NCBI RefSeq assembly: GCF_001591265.1
Contig: NZ_BCUL01000001.1
Coordinates: forward strand, 186,001-250,000
DNA from: Moraxella atlantae NBRC 14588
Lineage (GTDB): Bacteria > Pseudomonadota > Gammaproteobacteria > Pseudomonadales > Moraxellaceae
Direction: 5' to 3'
Length of the DNA stretch: 64,000 nt
Shown: one piece after another, positions 8,516 through 18,692 of the stretch
Numbering within the stretch: position 1 is the first letter of the stretch
How the letters are laid out: each line of letters begins with the position of its first letter
The notes under the pieces: generated by a model
What the model was told of the DNA's origin: nothing
Databases searched by the model: none
The model's input: the letters and a program-made list of their open reading frames with translations, nothing else
Translations under genes and position numbers: made by a program

Positions 8516-9925
8516 TTAGCGTTTTTTATCGCGCTGTTTGAACTTTTGAATCTGCCGCCGCTTGCGCGCTTGTTGGGCCTCGGTCAGGCTACTTTTACTT
8601 TTGCGCCCGGCATACGGGTTGGCATTTTGTTTAAATTCAACGCGAATCGGCGTACCTTCAAGCTTAAATACCTTGCGAAACTCATTTTCTAAATAACGCC
8701 GATAGCTATTGGGCACTTGGTCGGTTTGGTTGCCGTGGATCACCACAATCGGTGGATTATGTCCGCCCAAGTGGGCAAAACGTAGCTTGATCCGTCGCCC
8801 ACCCACCATGGGCGGTGGATGCGCACCCACCGCATCCTGCAAAATCTGCGTCAAGCGGCTGGTTGAGATATCAAGCGTCGCCGAGGCATATGCACGCGCA
8901 ATCGACGGGTACAGCGAGCCCACGCCTGTGCCATGTAGTGCCGAGATAAAATGCGTCTTGATGTAAGGGATAAAATGAAACCGCCGATCCATTTCAGACT
9001 TGATCCAGTTTTTTTGCTCATCGGATAAGCCATCCCATTTGTTGATGGCAATTACCACCGCACGCCCTGCTTCTAGCGCGAAACCCAACAAATGTAAATC
9101 TTGGTCAGTGATGGATTCTTGCGCATCAATGACTAAAATCACTACCTGCGCGTCTTTGATCGCCTGTAGGGTTTTGATTACCGAAAACTTTTCAACTTTT
9201 TCATCAATGCGTCCACGGCGGCGCACACCTGCCGTGTCAATTAGCACATAGTGCTTGCCTGCGCGTTCAAACGGGATATAAATGCTATCGCGTGTTGTGC
9301 CAGGCATGTCAAACGTCACCACGCGGTCTTCACCCAACATACGATTGACCAGCGTGGATTTGCCAACGTTGGGTCGCCCGATGATGGCAATACGCATACC
9401 TTCAGGTATTTGTTCTGCTGTGTTTTGTTCGGGCAAATCCGCGGTTAGGGTTTCAAGCAGGTTGGTGACACCGCGTCCATGGCTAGCAGCAAGCGGCTGT
9501 GGTTCACCAAAACCCAGCGCGAAAAACTCACTGGTCGCCGCCTCATGCACACCGTCGATTTTGTTGGCAACCAAAATCACAGGTTTGCCCAAGGTGTGTA
9601 GCTGTTTGGCAATGTTGCTATCGGCGCTGGTAATCCCTGCACGGCTATCGACCACAAAAATGATACGGTCAGCCTCTTCAATCGCAGTTTGCGACTGCGC
9701 TGCCATGTAGTCATCAATCGCGCCTGTGCCATCGTCTTGCTCGCCGATACCGCCTGTATCAACCACAATAAACGACTTGCCCTCAAAATTGACCTCACCG
9801 TATTGACGGTCACGCGTCAAACCTGCCAAATCCGCCACCAGTGCTTGGCGGCTGCGCGTAAGTTGGTTAAACAACGTTGATTTGCCGACGTTTGGACGAC
9901 CGATCAGTGCAATTACTGGTTTCAT
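8516..9925 (-). CDS. der: Ribosome-assembly GTPase Der (EngA)
   Basis: A 469-residue essential GTPase of 50S subunit maturation, with two tandem G domains and a KH-like C-terminal domain. Both G1 loops are GRPNVGKST (near residues 9 and 183), with G3 motifs DTGG and DTAG and G4 motifs NKID and NKWD. The lysine/arginine-rich tail is typical. I chose ATG 9925, which overlaps the bamB stop in an ATGA junction and has AGGTG upstream, over the GTG at 9940. The bamB-der overlap implies translational coupling. It is the last gene of the minus-strand cluster. Confidence 0.97.
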   Translation of the reverse strand: MKPVIALIGRPNVGKSTLFNQLTRSRQALVADLAGLTRDRQYGEVNFEGKSFIVVDTGGIGEQDDGTGAIDDYMAAQSQTAIEEADRIIFVVDSRAGITSADSNIAKQLHTLGKPVILVANKIDGVHEAATSEFFALGFGEPQPLAASHGRGVTNLLETLTADLPEQNTAEQIPEGMRIAIIGRPNVGKSTLVNRMLGEDRVVTFDMPGTTRDSIYIPFERAGKHYVLIDTAGVRRRGRIDEKVEKFSVIKTLQAIKDAQVVILVIDAQESITDQDLHLLGFALEAGRAVVIAINKWDGLSDEQKNWIKSEMDRRFHFIPYIKTHFISALHGTGVGSLYPSIARAYASATLDISTSRLTQILQDAVGAHPPPMVGGRRIKLRFAHLGGHNPPIVVIHGNQTDQVPNSYRRYLENEFRKVFKLEGTPIRVEFKQNANPYAGRKSKSSLTEAQQARKRRQIQKFKQRDKKR

Positions 9926-11217
9926 AGACGCACCTGCCACACGCTAAAGCTGCCATCATTGTCTGTCGCCAACAGGCGGCTGCCCTCAAGTTGTAAATGG
10001 GTGACGGCGTGACGGGCTTGTTGGCGGTCAATCGGGTTGCCCGTAGCTTTGTCAAAGGCGTGGATATAGCCATACACATCACCGACCAAGACCGCGCGCG
10101 GCGTAGCGACGGCGTTACTGAGCCCACGGTAGGCAAGGGTATCGCTTTGCCAATGCAGCGTACCTGTGACTTTATCTAAGCACAGCAATTTACCATCGAG
10201 AGTCGTGGCGTAGAGGCTATCACCATCAAGCGCGACAGATTTTAAACTGGCAACATCTTGGGTAAATAAAAGCTGCCCCGTTGCCAAATCCACCGCCACG
10301 AGCTGCCCACTGTAGCTGATGGTGTAAAGTGTCGTGCCTTCAAACACAGGCGTTGCATCAATATCAGCTAGACGGTCAATATCGCTGGCACCGCGAACTT
10401 GGCTGATGCGCCGCGACCACAACGGCGTACCGTTGGCAAGCGTAATACCGTGCACGCGTCCATCTGCGGTTGAAACCAATGCCGTGGTTGCATCCAACGC
10501 GATGGGGCTAGCAGCACCACGTAGGCTGAGATTTGGATTTTGGGTGGCAAACTGCCAGACCACTTGTCCTGTTTGGCGATCAAGGGCAGTGACTACACCG
10601 CTGTTACTCAAGGCAACAATGCGCGCGCCACTGACCAATACAGGCGACATCACAGGGCTGGCAAGCTGCGTTTGCCAACGGGTTTTGCCGGTTGTGCGTT
10701 CAAGCGCGATCACCTTACCTGCGCGGTCACTGACCAACACATTGCCGTTTGTGTTGTCAAGACTTACGCCACCTGTGATGGCATTGGGTAAGCTGATTTG
10801 CCACTGGGTTTGCCCTTGTGGATTGATAGCCGTCACGATACCATGGCTTGCGGCACTGACAAAACCGTTTGTATCGCTGGCAACTTGCAAGCCTGCGCCT
10901 GTTTGGGTCGCGCCGTGTTTTTTTGATGGTTTGACCGCGCTGGTTTTGCCATTGCCCCAGCCAAAACGTCGTTTGCCTGTCGGCGCAGCGTGATAAAACG
11001 CAGGCGCGAGCATGGGCTGTGGGTTATTGATTTGTACCAAGGCGGCAGGTGGGTTGATGGGCTCAGATTTTTTAAAATAACTACAGCCGCTTAAACTGCC
11101 CATGCCGAGTAGTGCAGATAACAGCACAGTATAAGCCGCGCGCGGTAGGGCTACCGCTGGTCGGCGCGTGACAGCTGTAGGATAAGGTGAATACGAATTG
11201 ATGTATCGCTGGGTCAT
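9922..11217 (-). CDS. bamB: Outer-membrane protein assembly lipoprotein BamB
   Basis: A 431-residue lipoprotein subunit of the BAM complex, which inserts beta-barrel proteins into the outer membrane. A lipobox LSGC places the lipidated Cys at residue 45, an unusually long leader. The rest is a run of PQQ-type beta-propeller blades with repeated patterns of the form [11 protein letters not shown]-like (for example [33 protein letters not shown]), as expected for the eight-bladed BamB fold. Its stop overlaps the start of der by four bases. It lies in the conserved hisS-yfgM-bamB-der order. Confidence 0.95.
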   Translation of the reverse strand: MTQRYINSYSPYPTAVTRRPAVALPRAAYTVLLSALLGMGSLSGCSYFKKSEPINPPAALVQINNPQPMLAPAFYHAAPTGKRRFGWGNGKTSAVKPSKKHGATQTGAGLQVASDTNGFVSAASHGIVTAINPQGQTQWQISLPNAITGGVSLDNTNGNVLVSDRAGKVIALERTTGKTRWQTQLASPVMSPVLVSGARIVALSNSGVVTALDRQTGQVVWQFATQNPNLSLRGAASPIALDATTALVSTADGRVHGITLANGTPLWSRRISQVRGASDIDRLADIDATPVFEGTTLYTISYSGQLVAVDLATGQLLFTQDVASLKSVALDGDSLYATTLDGKLLCLDKVTGTLHWQSDTLAYRGLSNAVATPRAVLVGDVYGYIHAFDKATGNPIDRQQARHAVTHLQLEGSRLLATDNDGSFSVWQVRL

Positions 11218-11302
11218 ACAACGCCCTCAAAAACTTTAAATAAATAGCACTGCCTGTTAATCCGTCGGTAGGTTAGACCAAATCAACGTGCAGCTAGGCT
11301 GA

Positions 11303-12187
11303 TTAAGGTTGCGCCGCCGCGCTAGTTACCGCTGGCGTGCTGGCGGATGCTGCGTTACTGCTCGCGCTAGGTTCAGCCGCGACTGCATTGGATGACGCTT
11401 GGGCAGGTTCGGATTGAACAATCACCCCACCTGTTGGGTCAGGCTGTTGAACGGTTAAGCCCAAGCTCTCCATTTTTACACGCAATAAGGCGCGGTCTTG
11501 TGGCACGGCATTGTTTTGGTTACGCGTCTGTAGCCCCTGCCATGCTTGTTGGTACAATTTACTTGCCTGTGCTTTATCACCGCGTTGCAATGCAATATCA
11601 CCAAGCAGCTCATTTTTGCTGATATCAAACGCAGCAGGCATAGGCGTTTGTAGGGCTTGCGCTGCTGCATCGGGTTGGTTGTCGGCAAGCAACGCCTCGG
11701 CATAGCGCAAGGTAGCAATTGCCTGTAGCCCGTCATCGTTTATGTTCAATTCACGCGCTTTTGCCAGGGTGGCTGCCGAACCTTTAAAATCATTGGCATC
11801 GGCTTGTAACGCTGCTTTTTGGATCAACGCTTGCCAGGTATACACTGAGTTGCCATGCTGGCTGATAAAATTATCCAAATCTTGTGCCAGTTGCTGTTTA
11901 GCCGCCATCAGTTGCTGATGGCTTGCCGCATCAGCTGATGATTTTTGTAAATCATCAAGTTGGGTTTGGTCAAGCTCAATTTTGGCAAAATCAGTCATCG
12001 CGCGGCTGTCGATACGTCCGCCATGCTGTTGCCAGTAATTCCAACCAAAATAGCCCGCCAATGCAAGCAATATTGCCAGCACGATATAGCCGCCGTACTG
12101 CTTGAGCGCGCGCATTGCCTGTTGGTCGTCTTGCTCGGGTAGGTTGGTTTTTGGTGTTTTAACCAACGGGGAAATATTTTTTGCCAT
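11303..12187 (-). CDS. yfgM: YfgM-like TPR membrane protein (ancillary SecYEG translocon subunit)
   Basis: About 294 residues beginning at ATG 12187 (MAKNIS), ten bases after the hisS stop; longer upstream frames would overlap hisS. A single transmembrane helix (YIVLAILLALAGYFGWNYW, about 30-48) follows a short cytoplasmic start, and the periplasmic part is a tetratricopeptide-like helical array. This is the YfgM architecture, a protein linked to SecYEG and periplasmic chaperones. The last 60 residues are low-complexity Ser/Ala/Pro-rich, an extension absent from E. coli YfgM. Position between hisS and bamB supports the call. Confidence 0.85.
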   Translation of the reverse strand: MAKNISPLVKTPKTNLPEQDDQQAMRALKQYGGYIVLAILLALAGYFGWNYWQQHGGRIDSRAMTDFAKIELDQTQLDDLQKSSADAASHQQLMAAKQQLAQDLDNFISQHGNSVYTWQALIQKAALQADANDFKGSAATLAKARELNINDDGLQAIATLRYAEALLADNQPDAAAQALQTPMPAAFDISKNELLGDIALQRGDKAQASKLYQQAWQGLQTRNQNNAVPQDRALLRVKMESLGLTVQQPDPTGGVIVQSEPAQASSNAVAAEPSASSNAASASTPAVTSAAAQP

Positions 12188-12197
12188 ACTTTTTCCC

Positions 12198-13529
12198 TTA
12201 ACTGTGTTGGTTGAGTGGGCTGGCATCGGCATCAAATTGCCAATCATGTGCGTCGAATTGGCGTTGCTCGCCTGTCGCCATGTTTTTAACACTGACTTTG
12301 CCGTTGTCGATTTCATCTTGCGCCAAAATCATGGTAAACGCTGCGCCTGATTTGTCCGCCTTTTTCATTTGTGCTTTAAGACTGGTCGCGCTTGCCATCT
12401 TGACGCGCAAGTCAGGACGCGCTTGGCGCAGGTTTTGGGCATACGTCATACCATGGGCAAACAGTTCAGGCTGCGCAACGACGAACACGTCACAATCGGC
12501 AGGCATGGCTTGTGGATTGACTTCTGCCATGAGCAGTAGCAGACGCTCAAGCCCCATGGCAAAGCCCACCGCAGGCTCGGATTGCTCAGGCTTGCCTTTT
12601 AAGATTCCAACCAAGCCGTCATAGCGCCCACCGCCGCAAACCGTGGCTTGGCTGCCCAGTTTGTCGGTGACCCATTCAAACACGGTTTTGTTGTAATAAT
12701 CCAATCCGCGTACCAGTTTATCATTGATTTCAAACGCAATGTTGAGCGCGGCAAGATAGTGTTTGACTTGCTCAAAATGCGCTTTAGATTCCTCACCCAA
12801 AAAGTCGGCAAGGCGCGGCGCGTTTTGTAACACGGCTTGCGTGCTGTCAATTTTACTGTCAAGTACGCGCAGCGGATTGGTGGTGACGCGGCGTTGGCTG
12901 TCTTCATCAAGCTGGTCAAAATGCTGATTAAGATATTCCACCAACGCGGCTTTATAGGCGTGGCGTTCGTCGGCTTCACCCAATGAGTTAAGCTGTAAAG
13001 TCAAATGCTCGGCTATGCCAAGTTTGCGCCACATGGTTGCGGTCATGGCAATCAATTCTGCATCGGCATCGGGCAATTCGCTGCCAAAACTTTCTACACC
13101 AAGTTGGTGAAATTGGCGATAGCGTCCTTTTTGTGGGCGTTCATAGCGAAACATCGCGCCCATATACCACAATTTGGGCGTATCACCACGGGTTAGGTTG
13201 TGTTCGATGACCGCACGCACCGCACCTGCTGTGCCTTCGGGGCGCAGTGCAAAACTGGCTGTCTCATCGTTTTTATCTGTTTGGTTGTCAGCGTGATAGG
13301 ATACAGCAAACATCTCTTTTGCCACGATGTCGGTATCCGTGCCCACGCCACGGGCAAACAGCTGGGTTTCCTCAACCAGTGGCAAGCGGATTTGGCTATA
13401 ACCGTAGCTATCAAGTACGCTGGTTAAAACAGACTCGACATAACGCCACTCCGCCGACGAGCGTGTCTCTTTGGTCGCTGCAGGTAAGATGTCCTTAAAG
13501 CCGCGAATCGCGGTGATTTTATTGCTCAT
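12198..13529 (-). CDS. hisS: Histidyl-tRNA synthetase
   Basis: A 443-residue class II aminoacyl-tRNA synthetase charging tRNA-His. Motif 1 lies around [10 protein letters not shown], motif 2 is visible as [16 protein letters not shown] (about 124-139), and the histidine-specific signatures [15 protein letters not shown] and GGGRYDGL follow near 270-300. Motif 3 [12 protein letters not shown] is near 335. The C-terminal anticodon-binding domain is complete. The start ATG 13529 opens directly into the conserved [13 protein letters not shown] 13 bp inverted repeat lies just upstream, between ispG and hisS. Confidence 0.97.
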   Translation of the reverse strand: MSNKITAIRGFKDILPAATKETRSSAEWRYVESVLTSVLDSYGYSQIRLPLVEETQLFARGVGTDTDIVAKEMFAVSYHADNQTDKNDETASFALRPEGTAGAVRAVIEHNLTRGDTPKLWYMGAMFRYERPQKGRYRQFHQLGVESFGSELPDADAELIAMTATMWRKLGIAEHLTLQLNSLGEADERHAYKAALVEYLNQHFDQLDEDSQRRVTTNPLRVLDSKIDSTQAVLQNAPRLADFLGEESKAHFEQVKHYLAALNIAFEINDKLVRGLDYYNKTVFEWVTDKLGSQATVCGGGRYDGLVGILKGKPEQSEPAVGFAMGLERLLLLMAEVNPQAMPADCDVFVVAQPELFAHGMTYAQNLRQARPDLRVKMASATSLKAQMKKADKSGAAFTMILAQDEIDNGKVSVKNMATGEQRQFDAHDWQFDADASPLNQHS

Positions 13530-13550
13530 TATTCACTCAGATGATTAAAG

Positions 13551-13590
13551 TTTAGTGAACTTATTTTTTAACAAAGCTAAGTTCACTAAA
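13551..13590. promoter_or_regulatory. Perfect 13 bp inverted repeat between ispG and hisS
   Basis: TTTAGTGAACTTA at 13551-13563 is exactly complementary to TAAGTTCACTAAA at 13578-13590, with a 14-base AT-rich loop. It sits 22 bp before the hisS start and about 37 bp after the ispG stop. On the minus strand there is no U run after the stem, so a simple terminator is unlikely. An operator or leader hairpin for hisS fits better. Confidence 0.55.
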
Positions 13591-13627
13591 ATAAGTCTAT
13601 AGGATGGATCTTGCGGCTTTTGATCGA

Positions 13628-14746
13628 TTAACTTTGTACACGCAAAATCTCATTTGCGCGCTGGGCCTGCCGTTCAGCGACTTTAGCCCGTACCATCGCC
13701 TCAATCTCATCGGCTAATTTGGTCGTATCAATCAGATGTGATTTTTCACCATTTTTATACACCAAACTATTGGGCGATGCACCCACCACACCAATATCGG
13801 CCTCTTTGGCCTCCCCCGGTCCATTGACCTTACAGCCAATCACTGATACATCCATCGGTTCGCGAATATCCTCTAGGCGACTTTCTAGATCCGTCATCAC
13901 CGCAATGACGTTAAATTCTTGCCGCGAGCAGCTAGGACAGGCGATAAAATTCACCCCATTGCTGCGGATATTCAATGATTTTAGGATGTCAAAACCGATT
14001 TTGATTTCTTCTTCAGGCTCTGCCGCCAGTGAGATACGCATGGTATCGCCAATGCCATCAAGCAGCAAGCCGCCTAACGCAATCGCTGATTTGACCGTAC
14101 CTGTACGGTATACGCCTGCTTCGGTGACACCCAAGTGTAGCGGATTGTCAATTTGTGCCGACAGCAAACGGTATGCGTCAAGTGTCAAAAATACATTACT
14201 GGCTTTGACCGACACTTTGTATTGGTCAAAGTTATTGCGCTCTAAAATGTCGATATGGCGCAAGGCAGACTCAAGCAGCGCCTCACCTGTGGGCTCACCG
14301 TATTTTTTTTGCAAGTCTTTTTCTAGTGAACCTGCATTGACCCCAATGCGCATACTGATGCCGTGATGGCGTGCTGCGGCGATGACTTCACGCACCTTTT
14401 GCTCGCTGCCGATGTTGCCAGGGTTGATGCGTAAACAATCTGCGCCTGCCTCAGCGGCTGCCAATGCAATCTTGTAATCAAAATGAATATCTGCCACCAA
14501 TGGCACGCTGACTTGTTTTTTAATCTCAGCAAACGCTGCGACGCTGTCCATCGTTGGGGTTGAAACGCGCATGAAGTCTGCACCTGCCGTCACGCAGCGT
14601 TCAATCTGTGCCACCGTGGCTGCCACATCACAGGTGTCGGTGTTGGTCATGCTTTGTACGCTAATTGGCGCATCGCCGCCCACGGCAACGTTACCAACAT
14701 AGATTTTTTTGGTCGGACGGCGCTGAATCGGGCTGTGATTTGACAT
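13628..14746 (-). CDS. ispG: 4-hydroxy-3-methylbut-2-en-1-yl diphosphate synthase (IspG/GcpE)
   Basis: A 372-residue iron-sulfur enzyme of the methylerythritol phosphate isoprenoid pathway that opens the cyclic diphosphate MEcPP to HMBPP. The N-terminal TIM barrel has [17 protein letters not shown] near residue 22 and LRINPGNIG near 106. The three Fe-S ligand cysteines are visible in IACPSCSR (about 268-275) and [11 protein letters not shown] (about 305-315). Length and order match the gammaproteobacterial enzyme. It is followed by hisS in the conserved rodZ-ispG-hisS arrangement. Confidence 0.97.
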   Translation of the reverse strand: MSNHSPIQRRPTKKIYVGNVAVGGDAPISVQSMTNTDTCDVAATVAQIERCVTAGADFMRVSTPTMDSVAAFAEIKKQVSVPLVADIHFDYKIALAAAEAGADCLRINPGNIGSEQKVREVIAAARHHGISMRIGVNAGSLEKDLQKKYGEPTGEALLESALRHIDILERNNFDQYKVSVKASNVFLTLDAYRLLSAQIDNPLHLGVTEAGVYRTGTVKSAIALGGLLLDGIGDTMRISLAAEPEEEIKIGFDILKSLNIRSNGVNFIACPSCSRQEFNVIAVMTDLESRLEDIREPMDVSVIGCKVNGPGEAKEADIGVVGASPNSLVYKNGEKSHLIDTTKLADEIEAMVRAKVAERQAQRANEILRVQS

Positions 14747-14782
14747 AGTTGTCCTTGGTTTTTTAAATAGGGTTTAAAAACG

Positions 14783-15646
14783 CTACGGCGCAAGGCTAAA
14801 GTTGGCTTGTCCGTTTTGCGCATATTGACTTAATTTAATGGGTTGTCTGTTTAAATCAAGTCCTACGCGATCAACATTGTCAATTTGAACGTTAAATGGC
14901 GGCTGACCACTGAGCGAATACGTGCCCGCGGTTTGCTGCCCTTGCATGATGGCGTTGCCCGTCGCATCGGTGATATTGACGGTGGTCGGGTTTTTAATCA
15001 ACACATCCAGTGTTGCTGCACCCACTGCCGCTGACGTCGCGTTATCAATCGCGCTGCCTGCGCTGTTTAGCCCTGTGGCATCGCCAATCGCTGACCCACT
15101 GTTGTTAAAGGTGCTGCTTGTGGTGTCAATCGCCGCGCCGCTGACTTGTTCTTGTGGGGTAAGCGTGGTATCGACAGGCTGAGACTCGGTGTCTTTGTGC
15201 GCATGCGTGACAGTACGAAACACAAAAAACGCCAATGCCAACGCCACCAACACACCAACCAAAATCAACGGGTTAAATTTCAATGTTGGACGAGCATCGC
15301 GCTGCAATGTACCCATCGGCTGAACGGGCGCACGCACGATGTTGGCGCTTTCTTTGAGCTGGGCTGGGTACTCACGATCAAAGCTTTCGGTGATCGCGTC
15401 TTTGTCCAAGCCCAAAAACCGCGCATAGCTTTGGGCAAAGCCGCGCGCAAATGTCGGTTGGGGCAAAGCTGCAAAATCATTGGCTTCTAATGCCACCAAA
15501 TGTCGCTTTAAAATATGTGTGTGACTGGAGGCTTGCTCAAGACTGATGCCCTTGGCTTCACGCGCTTGGCGTAGCCGTTGCCCCAGCGGCATACCATTAG
15601 ATTCAAAACTTGGCGAAAGGGTGCGGGCGTTGTCTTGCGTGTCCAT
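14783..15646 (-). CDS. rodZ: RodZ-like cell-shape protein (HTH, one TM, DUF4115)
   Basis: A 287-residue bitopic protein. An N-terminal Cro-type helix-turn-helix (GQRLRQAREAKGISLEQ onward, about 22-90) is the part that binds MreB in E. coli RodZ. It is followed by a basic juxtamembrane stretch and one transmembrane helix (LILVGVLVALALAFFVF, about 126-143). A Thr/Ser/Ala-rich periplasmic linker leads to a C-terminal beta domain of the DUF4115 type. The role is to couple the cytoskeleton to the rod elongation machinery. The gene lies 36 bp upstream of ispG with pilW before it, the standard neighbourhood. Confidence 0.88.
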   Translation of the reverse strand: MDTQDNARTLSPSFESNGMPLGQRLRQAREAKGISLEQASSHTHILKRHLVALEANDFAALPQPTFARGFAQSYARFLGLDKDAITESFDREYPAQLKESANIVRAPVQPMGTLQRDARPTLKFNPLILVGVLVALALAFFVFRTVTHAHKDTESQPVDTTLTPQEQVSGAAIDTTSSTFNNSGSAIGDATGLNSAGSAIDNATSAAVGAATLDVLIKNPTTVNITDATGNAIMQGQQTAGTYSLSGQPPFNVQIDNVDRVGLDLNRQPIKLSQYAQNGQANFSLAP

Positions 15647-15697
15647 CGAATATCCGTATTACTGATCGGTTGAAGGTTAAAAATAAGTGGCTAAAAA

Positions 15698-16591
15698 TTA
15701 TCGCCAAGCAGCGGTTGGGTTGGCAAGCCAGCCTTTGACCTGACGCGCTTCATCGCTGAGCGGATAGCGGTCAAACAGCTGACGGGTGTATTGCTGCTCT
15801 TGGTTGCGGTTGCCTGCCAAATGCGCCAACTGAATGCCTTGGCGCAAGGTGCGCGGATCAAGGTTGTCTGCCATCAAGCGCAGTAGGTCATTGTGCAATT
15901 CACGCGCTTCAGCGATGCGATTTTGCTGTAAAAAAATATCCACCAGCTCAGTGCGCGCAATCACACTGGTGCGATCAGCGTCTAAAGCTTTTAACAATGC
16001 CGTGGTGGCAAGCGGCACGTTATTGACTTTTAACGCGGTGCGCCCCAAGTTTTCTAGCGCACTGGCGCGTCCGTCATAGCCCAACGCCGCGCCTGCAATT
16101 TCAAATTGCCGAATCGCCTCAGCATTACGCCCAATTTGCGCCAAGTACACACCGTAGTTATTGTGCGCCTGCATATAATCAGGATCTAGTGCCAATGCCT
16201 TTAAAAAATAGCTTTCAGCTTTTTGTAGATTAATCGGGCTGCCTTCTTGCTGAAGCAACACACCCATCATGTCATACGCGGCAGCTGAGCGCGGATCGGC
16301 TTTGAGCGCGTCCTCAAGCTGGCGTTTGGCATTGTCAAGCTGATGGTTACGGATAAATTCTGCTGCAATTGCTGTGCGGACTTTGGCAATCTCTTTGGGG
16401 TCTTGCCGACGGCGGCTTGGGTCGCTACTGGTGACAGTTTGTGTGGTGGGCGCGGCGGCTGGGGTGCGACTGGCGCAGCCTGCTTGCAAAAACATCAGTC
16501 CTGCCAATGCCGCAACAAGCAGCCAATAGCCGCTTGCTGTGTGTTGCATCTGGTATGCGCGCGCTTTATCTTTATATAGATCAATATTCAT
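15698..16591 (-). CDS. pilW: Type IV pilus biogenesis/stability lipoprotein PilW/PilF (TPR)
   Basis: About 297 residues. A hydrophobic segment ending FLQAGC marks a lipoprotein lipobox, and the mature chain is a series of tetratricopeptide repeats (AYDMMGVLLQQEG, AHNNYGVYLAQIGRNAEAI, ALENLGRTALKVNN), as in the pilotin PilF/PilW that assembles the PilQ secretin in the outer membrane. The start is uncertain. ATG 16591 has GGGTG upstream and supplies positive charges before the hydrophobic core; ATG 16549 would give a shorter leader. It sits between rlmN and rodZ as in other gammaproteobacteria. Confidence 0.88.
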   Translation of the reverse strand: MNIDLYKDKARAYQMQHTASGYWLLVAALAGLMFLQAGCASRTPAAAPTTQTVTSSDPSRRRQDPKEIAKVRTAIAAEFIRNHQLDNAKRQLEDALKADPRSAAAYDMMGVLLQQEGSPINLQKAESYFLKALALDPDYMQAHNNYGVYLAQIGRNAEAIRQFEIAGAALGYDGRASALENLGRTALKVNNVPLATTALLKALDADRTSVIARTELVDIFLQQNRIAEARELHNDLLRLMADNLDPRTLRQGIQLAHLAGNRNQEQQYTRQLFDRYPLSDEARQVKGWLANPTAAWR

Positions 16592-16729
16592 GCCGCGGTA
16601 CACCCTCGCCAAAATTGTTAAATTCCCAAAACACTGTCTGCTATAGCCCGCTACTATAGCAAAACGCCATGCCAACAACAACCGCTTTACAAAGCGTTGC
16701 TAAATTTTGCGCCGTTACTTTGACCGATA

Positions 16730-17905
16730 TCAGGCGGTTGTATGACTTGCGACGCGCTGCTGCCAACGTTGGGCACGTCGGGTTTTGTCGGCAACTTGCC
16801 CGACCAACTGCCCACACGCCGCGTCGATGTCATCGCCTCGGGTTTGGCGCACGGTACAAACAAACCCTGCTTGGCTTAAAATCTGGCTAAAGGCGTGAAT
16901 ACGGTTGTTACTTGAACGTGCGTACGGTGCGTGGCTAAAGGGATTAAACGGTATTAAGTTGATTTTGCACGGTAAATCTTGCAGCAGTGCAACCAATTCA
17001 TGCGCGTGCACATCAGTATCATTAACGTCTTTGAGCATGACATATTCGATGGTGACATGTTTTTTGTGGCGTGGATTTTCATCATACACATACGCCTTTG
17101 CCGCTGCCATCAAGTCGGCTAATGGATATTTTTTGTTAATCGGTACCAGCTCGTTGCGCAGCGCATCATTAGGCGCGTGTAGGCTGATTGCCAATGCCAC
17201 GTCAATGTCTTTTGCCAAATCATACATTTTTGGCACAATGCCTGAGGTCGATAGCGTCACACGGCGTTTAGACAGCCCAAAACCAAAATCGCTGAGCATG
17301 AGCTGCATACTGGTGACCACAGGTTCATAGTTGAGCAGCGGCTCGCCCATGCCCATCATCACCACGTTGGTGACCATGTTTTGGCGTTCAGTGATGGGCA
17401 TATCTTGCATGTAAGATTGGTTGGCGACCCACAGCTGCCCGATGATTTCACTGGCGGATAAATCGCGCTCAAAGCCCTGTTTGCCTGTGCTACAAAACGC
17501 GCAATCAAGCGCGCAGCCAACTTGCGATGAGATACACAAGGTTTTGCGCCCAAATTGCTTGTTGTCATCGGCAGGGATCAGCACGGTCTCGACTAACGAG
17601 CCGCCCGCCACTTCAAACACCCACTTGCGCGTGCCATCTTCGCTAAATTTTTTAAACTTGACCGTCGGTGGTGTGATGGTTGCCACGCGCGCCAATTTAT
17701 CCTGCAATTTTTTGGACAAATTGGTCATCTGATAAAAATCATCCACGCCAGATTGATAGATCCATTTCATCACTTGATTGGCGCGAAACGGTTTTTCACC
17801 CAAACCGACAAAAAACGCTGCCAATGCCGCCTGACTCATGCCAAGCAGGTTGGTTTTGGCAGGATTTTCATCCACAAAGGTTTCAACAACGGGAATTTTA
17901 CTCAT
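16730..17905 (-). CDS. rlmN: Dual-specificity 23S rRNA A2503 / tRNA A37 C2-methyltransferase RlmN
   Basis: A 391-residue radical-SAM enzyme. The cluster motif CALDCAFC (CX3CX2C) lies in [19 protein letters not shown] near residues 127-145. GMGEPLLN near 190-197 and the late cysteine in [20 protein letters not shown] (about 350-370) are also in place. The N-terminal domain ([12 protein letters not shown]) is standard. It is the first gene of the long minus-strand cluster leading to der. Its promoter must lie in the short space shared with the GNAT pseudogene, where an AT-rich TATAAT (minus strand, about 17941-17946) is visible. Confidence 0.96.
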   Translation of the reverse strand: MSKIPVVETFVDENPAKTNLLGMSQAALAAFFVGLGEKPFRANQVMKWIYQSGVDDFYQMTNLSKKLQDKLARVATITPPTVKFKKFSEDGTRKWVFEVAGGSLVETVLIPADDNKQFGRKTLCISSQVGCALDCAFCSTGKQGFERDLSASEIIGQLWVANQSYMQDMPITERQNMVTNVVMMGMGEPLLNYEPVVTSMQLMLSDFGFGLSKRRVTLSTSGIVPKMYDLAKDIDVALAISLHAPNDALRNELVPINKKYPLADLMAAAKAYVYDENPRHKKHVTIEYVMLKDVNDTDVHAHELVALLQDLPCKINLIPFNPFSHAPYARSSNNRIHAFSQILSQAGFVCTVRQTRGDDIDAACGQLVGQVADKTRRAQRWQQRVASHTTA

Positions 17906-17993
17906 GGTTGGCTTATATCACAAATCTGATAAAACTTGCTATTATAGTCAAAATTGTAAGTAAAGTCATTTTTTGTCAGAACAAGTAGTTAGC

Positions 17994-18637
17994 ATGAAAA
18001 ATTATCGCATTCGCCGCGAACAGCCCAGCGATTTTGCCCACATTCATACGCTGATCAAAACAGCGTTTGCTACTGCTGATGACAGCGATCACCAAGAGCA
18101 ATTTTTGGTCGAACGCTTGCGGCAAGATCCAGCTTTTTTGCCCAAATTGGCGTTGGTGGCAGAACATATAGTGAAAACTGAATTATATCGAACAGGTTCG
18201 TTCGTGGTAGGCCTGTCGAACCATAACGACCGTTACCCTTAGACAAGCTCAGGGCAAACGGTGCTTACTATAATTTAGGATTGACTATAAAAACGGTGAA
18301 ATCATCGGGCATATTGTTTTTTCAGGCCTTGATCAACGACACAAAGGTGTTGGCACTTGCGCCGTTATCCGTGCACCCCACTTACCAAAAGCAGGGCGTT
18401 GGTGCGGCATTGATTCAGCACGCCCACAAATTCATCCAAGCGTTGGATTATCCTGCTGTGGTCGTGCTTGGGTATTCTGATTATTACGCCAAATTTGGCT
18501 GCCAACATGTAGGTAGATTGGGTCTGACTGCGCCATTTGACGTACCCGATGGTGCGCTGCGCGTGTGGGTTTTATCAGATACCACCTATGATACGCTCAA
18601 TGTTGAAATTCAATATGCTGATGCATTTTTTGGCTAA
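17994..18637 (+). pseudogene. GNAT N-acetyltransferase (YhbS-like), broken by a MITE and a frameshift
   Basis: The first 58 codons from ATG 17994 encode the start of a YhbS-type GNAT enzyme (RIRREQPSDFAHIHTLIKTAF) and run to ALVAEH at 18167. A 119 bp element then interrupts the frame. After it the coding sequence resumes at 18290 as KNGEIIGHIVF, reaches a run of six T (18317-18322), and only continues correctly (INDTKVLALAPLSVHP, then the acetyl-CoA loop YQKQGVGAAL) if one T is removed. The C-terminal half is otherwise intact to 18637. Two independent lesions mean no full-length enzyme is likely. The family acetylates varied small molecules or proteins; the substrate is unknown. Confidence 0.88.
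18169..18287 (+). mobile_element. 119 bp MITE with TA target duplication, inserted in a GNAT gene
   Basis: The ends form an imperfect terminal inverted repeat: taking in the flanking A and T, ATAGTGAAAACTGAATTATA on the left matches the complement of the right end at 16 of 20 positions. TA dinucleotides flank both sides (18167-18168 and 18288-18289), as produced by IS630/Tc1-mariner transposases. Deleting the element and one TA joins GAACAT to AAAAACGGT, giving VAEHKNGEIIGHIVF in frame. The centre contains short palindromic motifs (GTTCG...CGAAC and a CAAGCTCAGGGC-type stretch) seen in dispersed bacterial repeats. It has no coding capacity, so a transposase must act in trans. Confidence 0.85.
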
Positions 18638-18692
18638 TTTGGCTTTATTGGTTTGGCTAAACACAGTAAAATAAGCAATTTTTACGCCGTCT

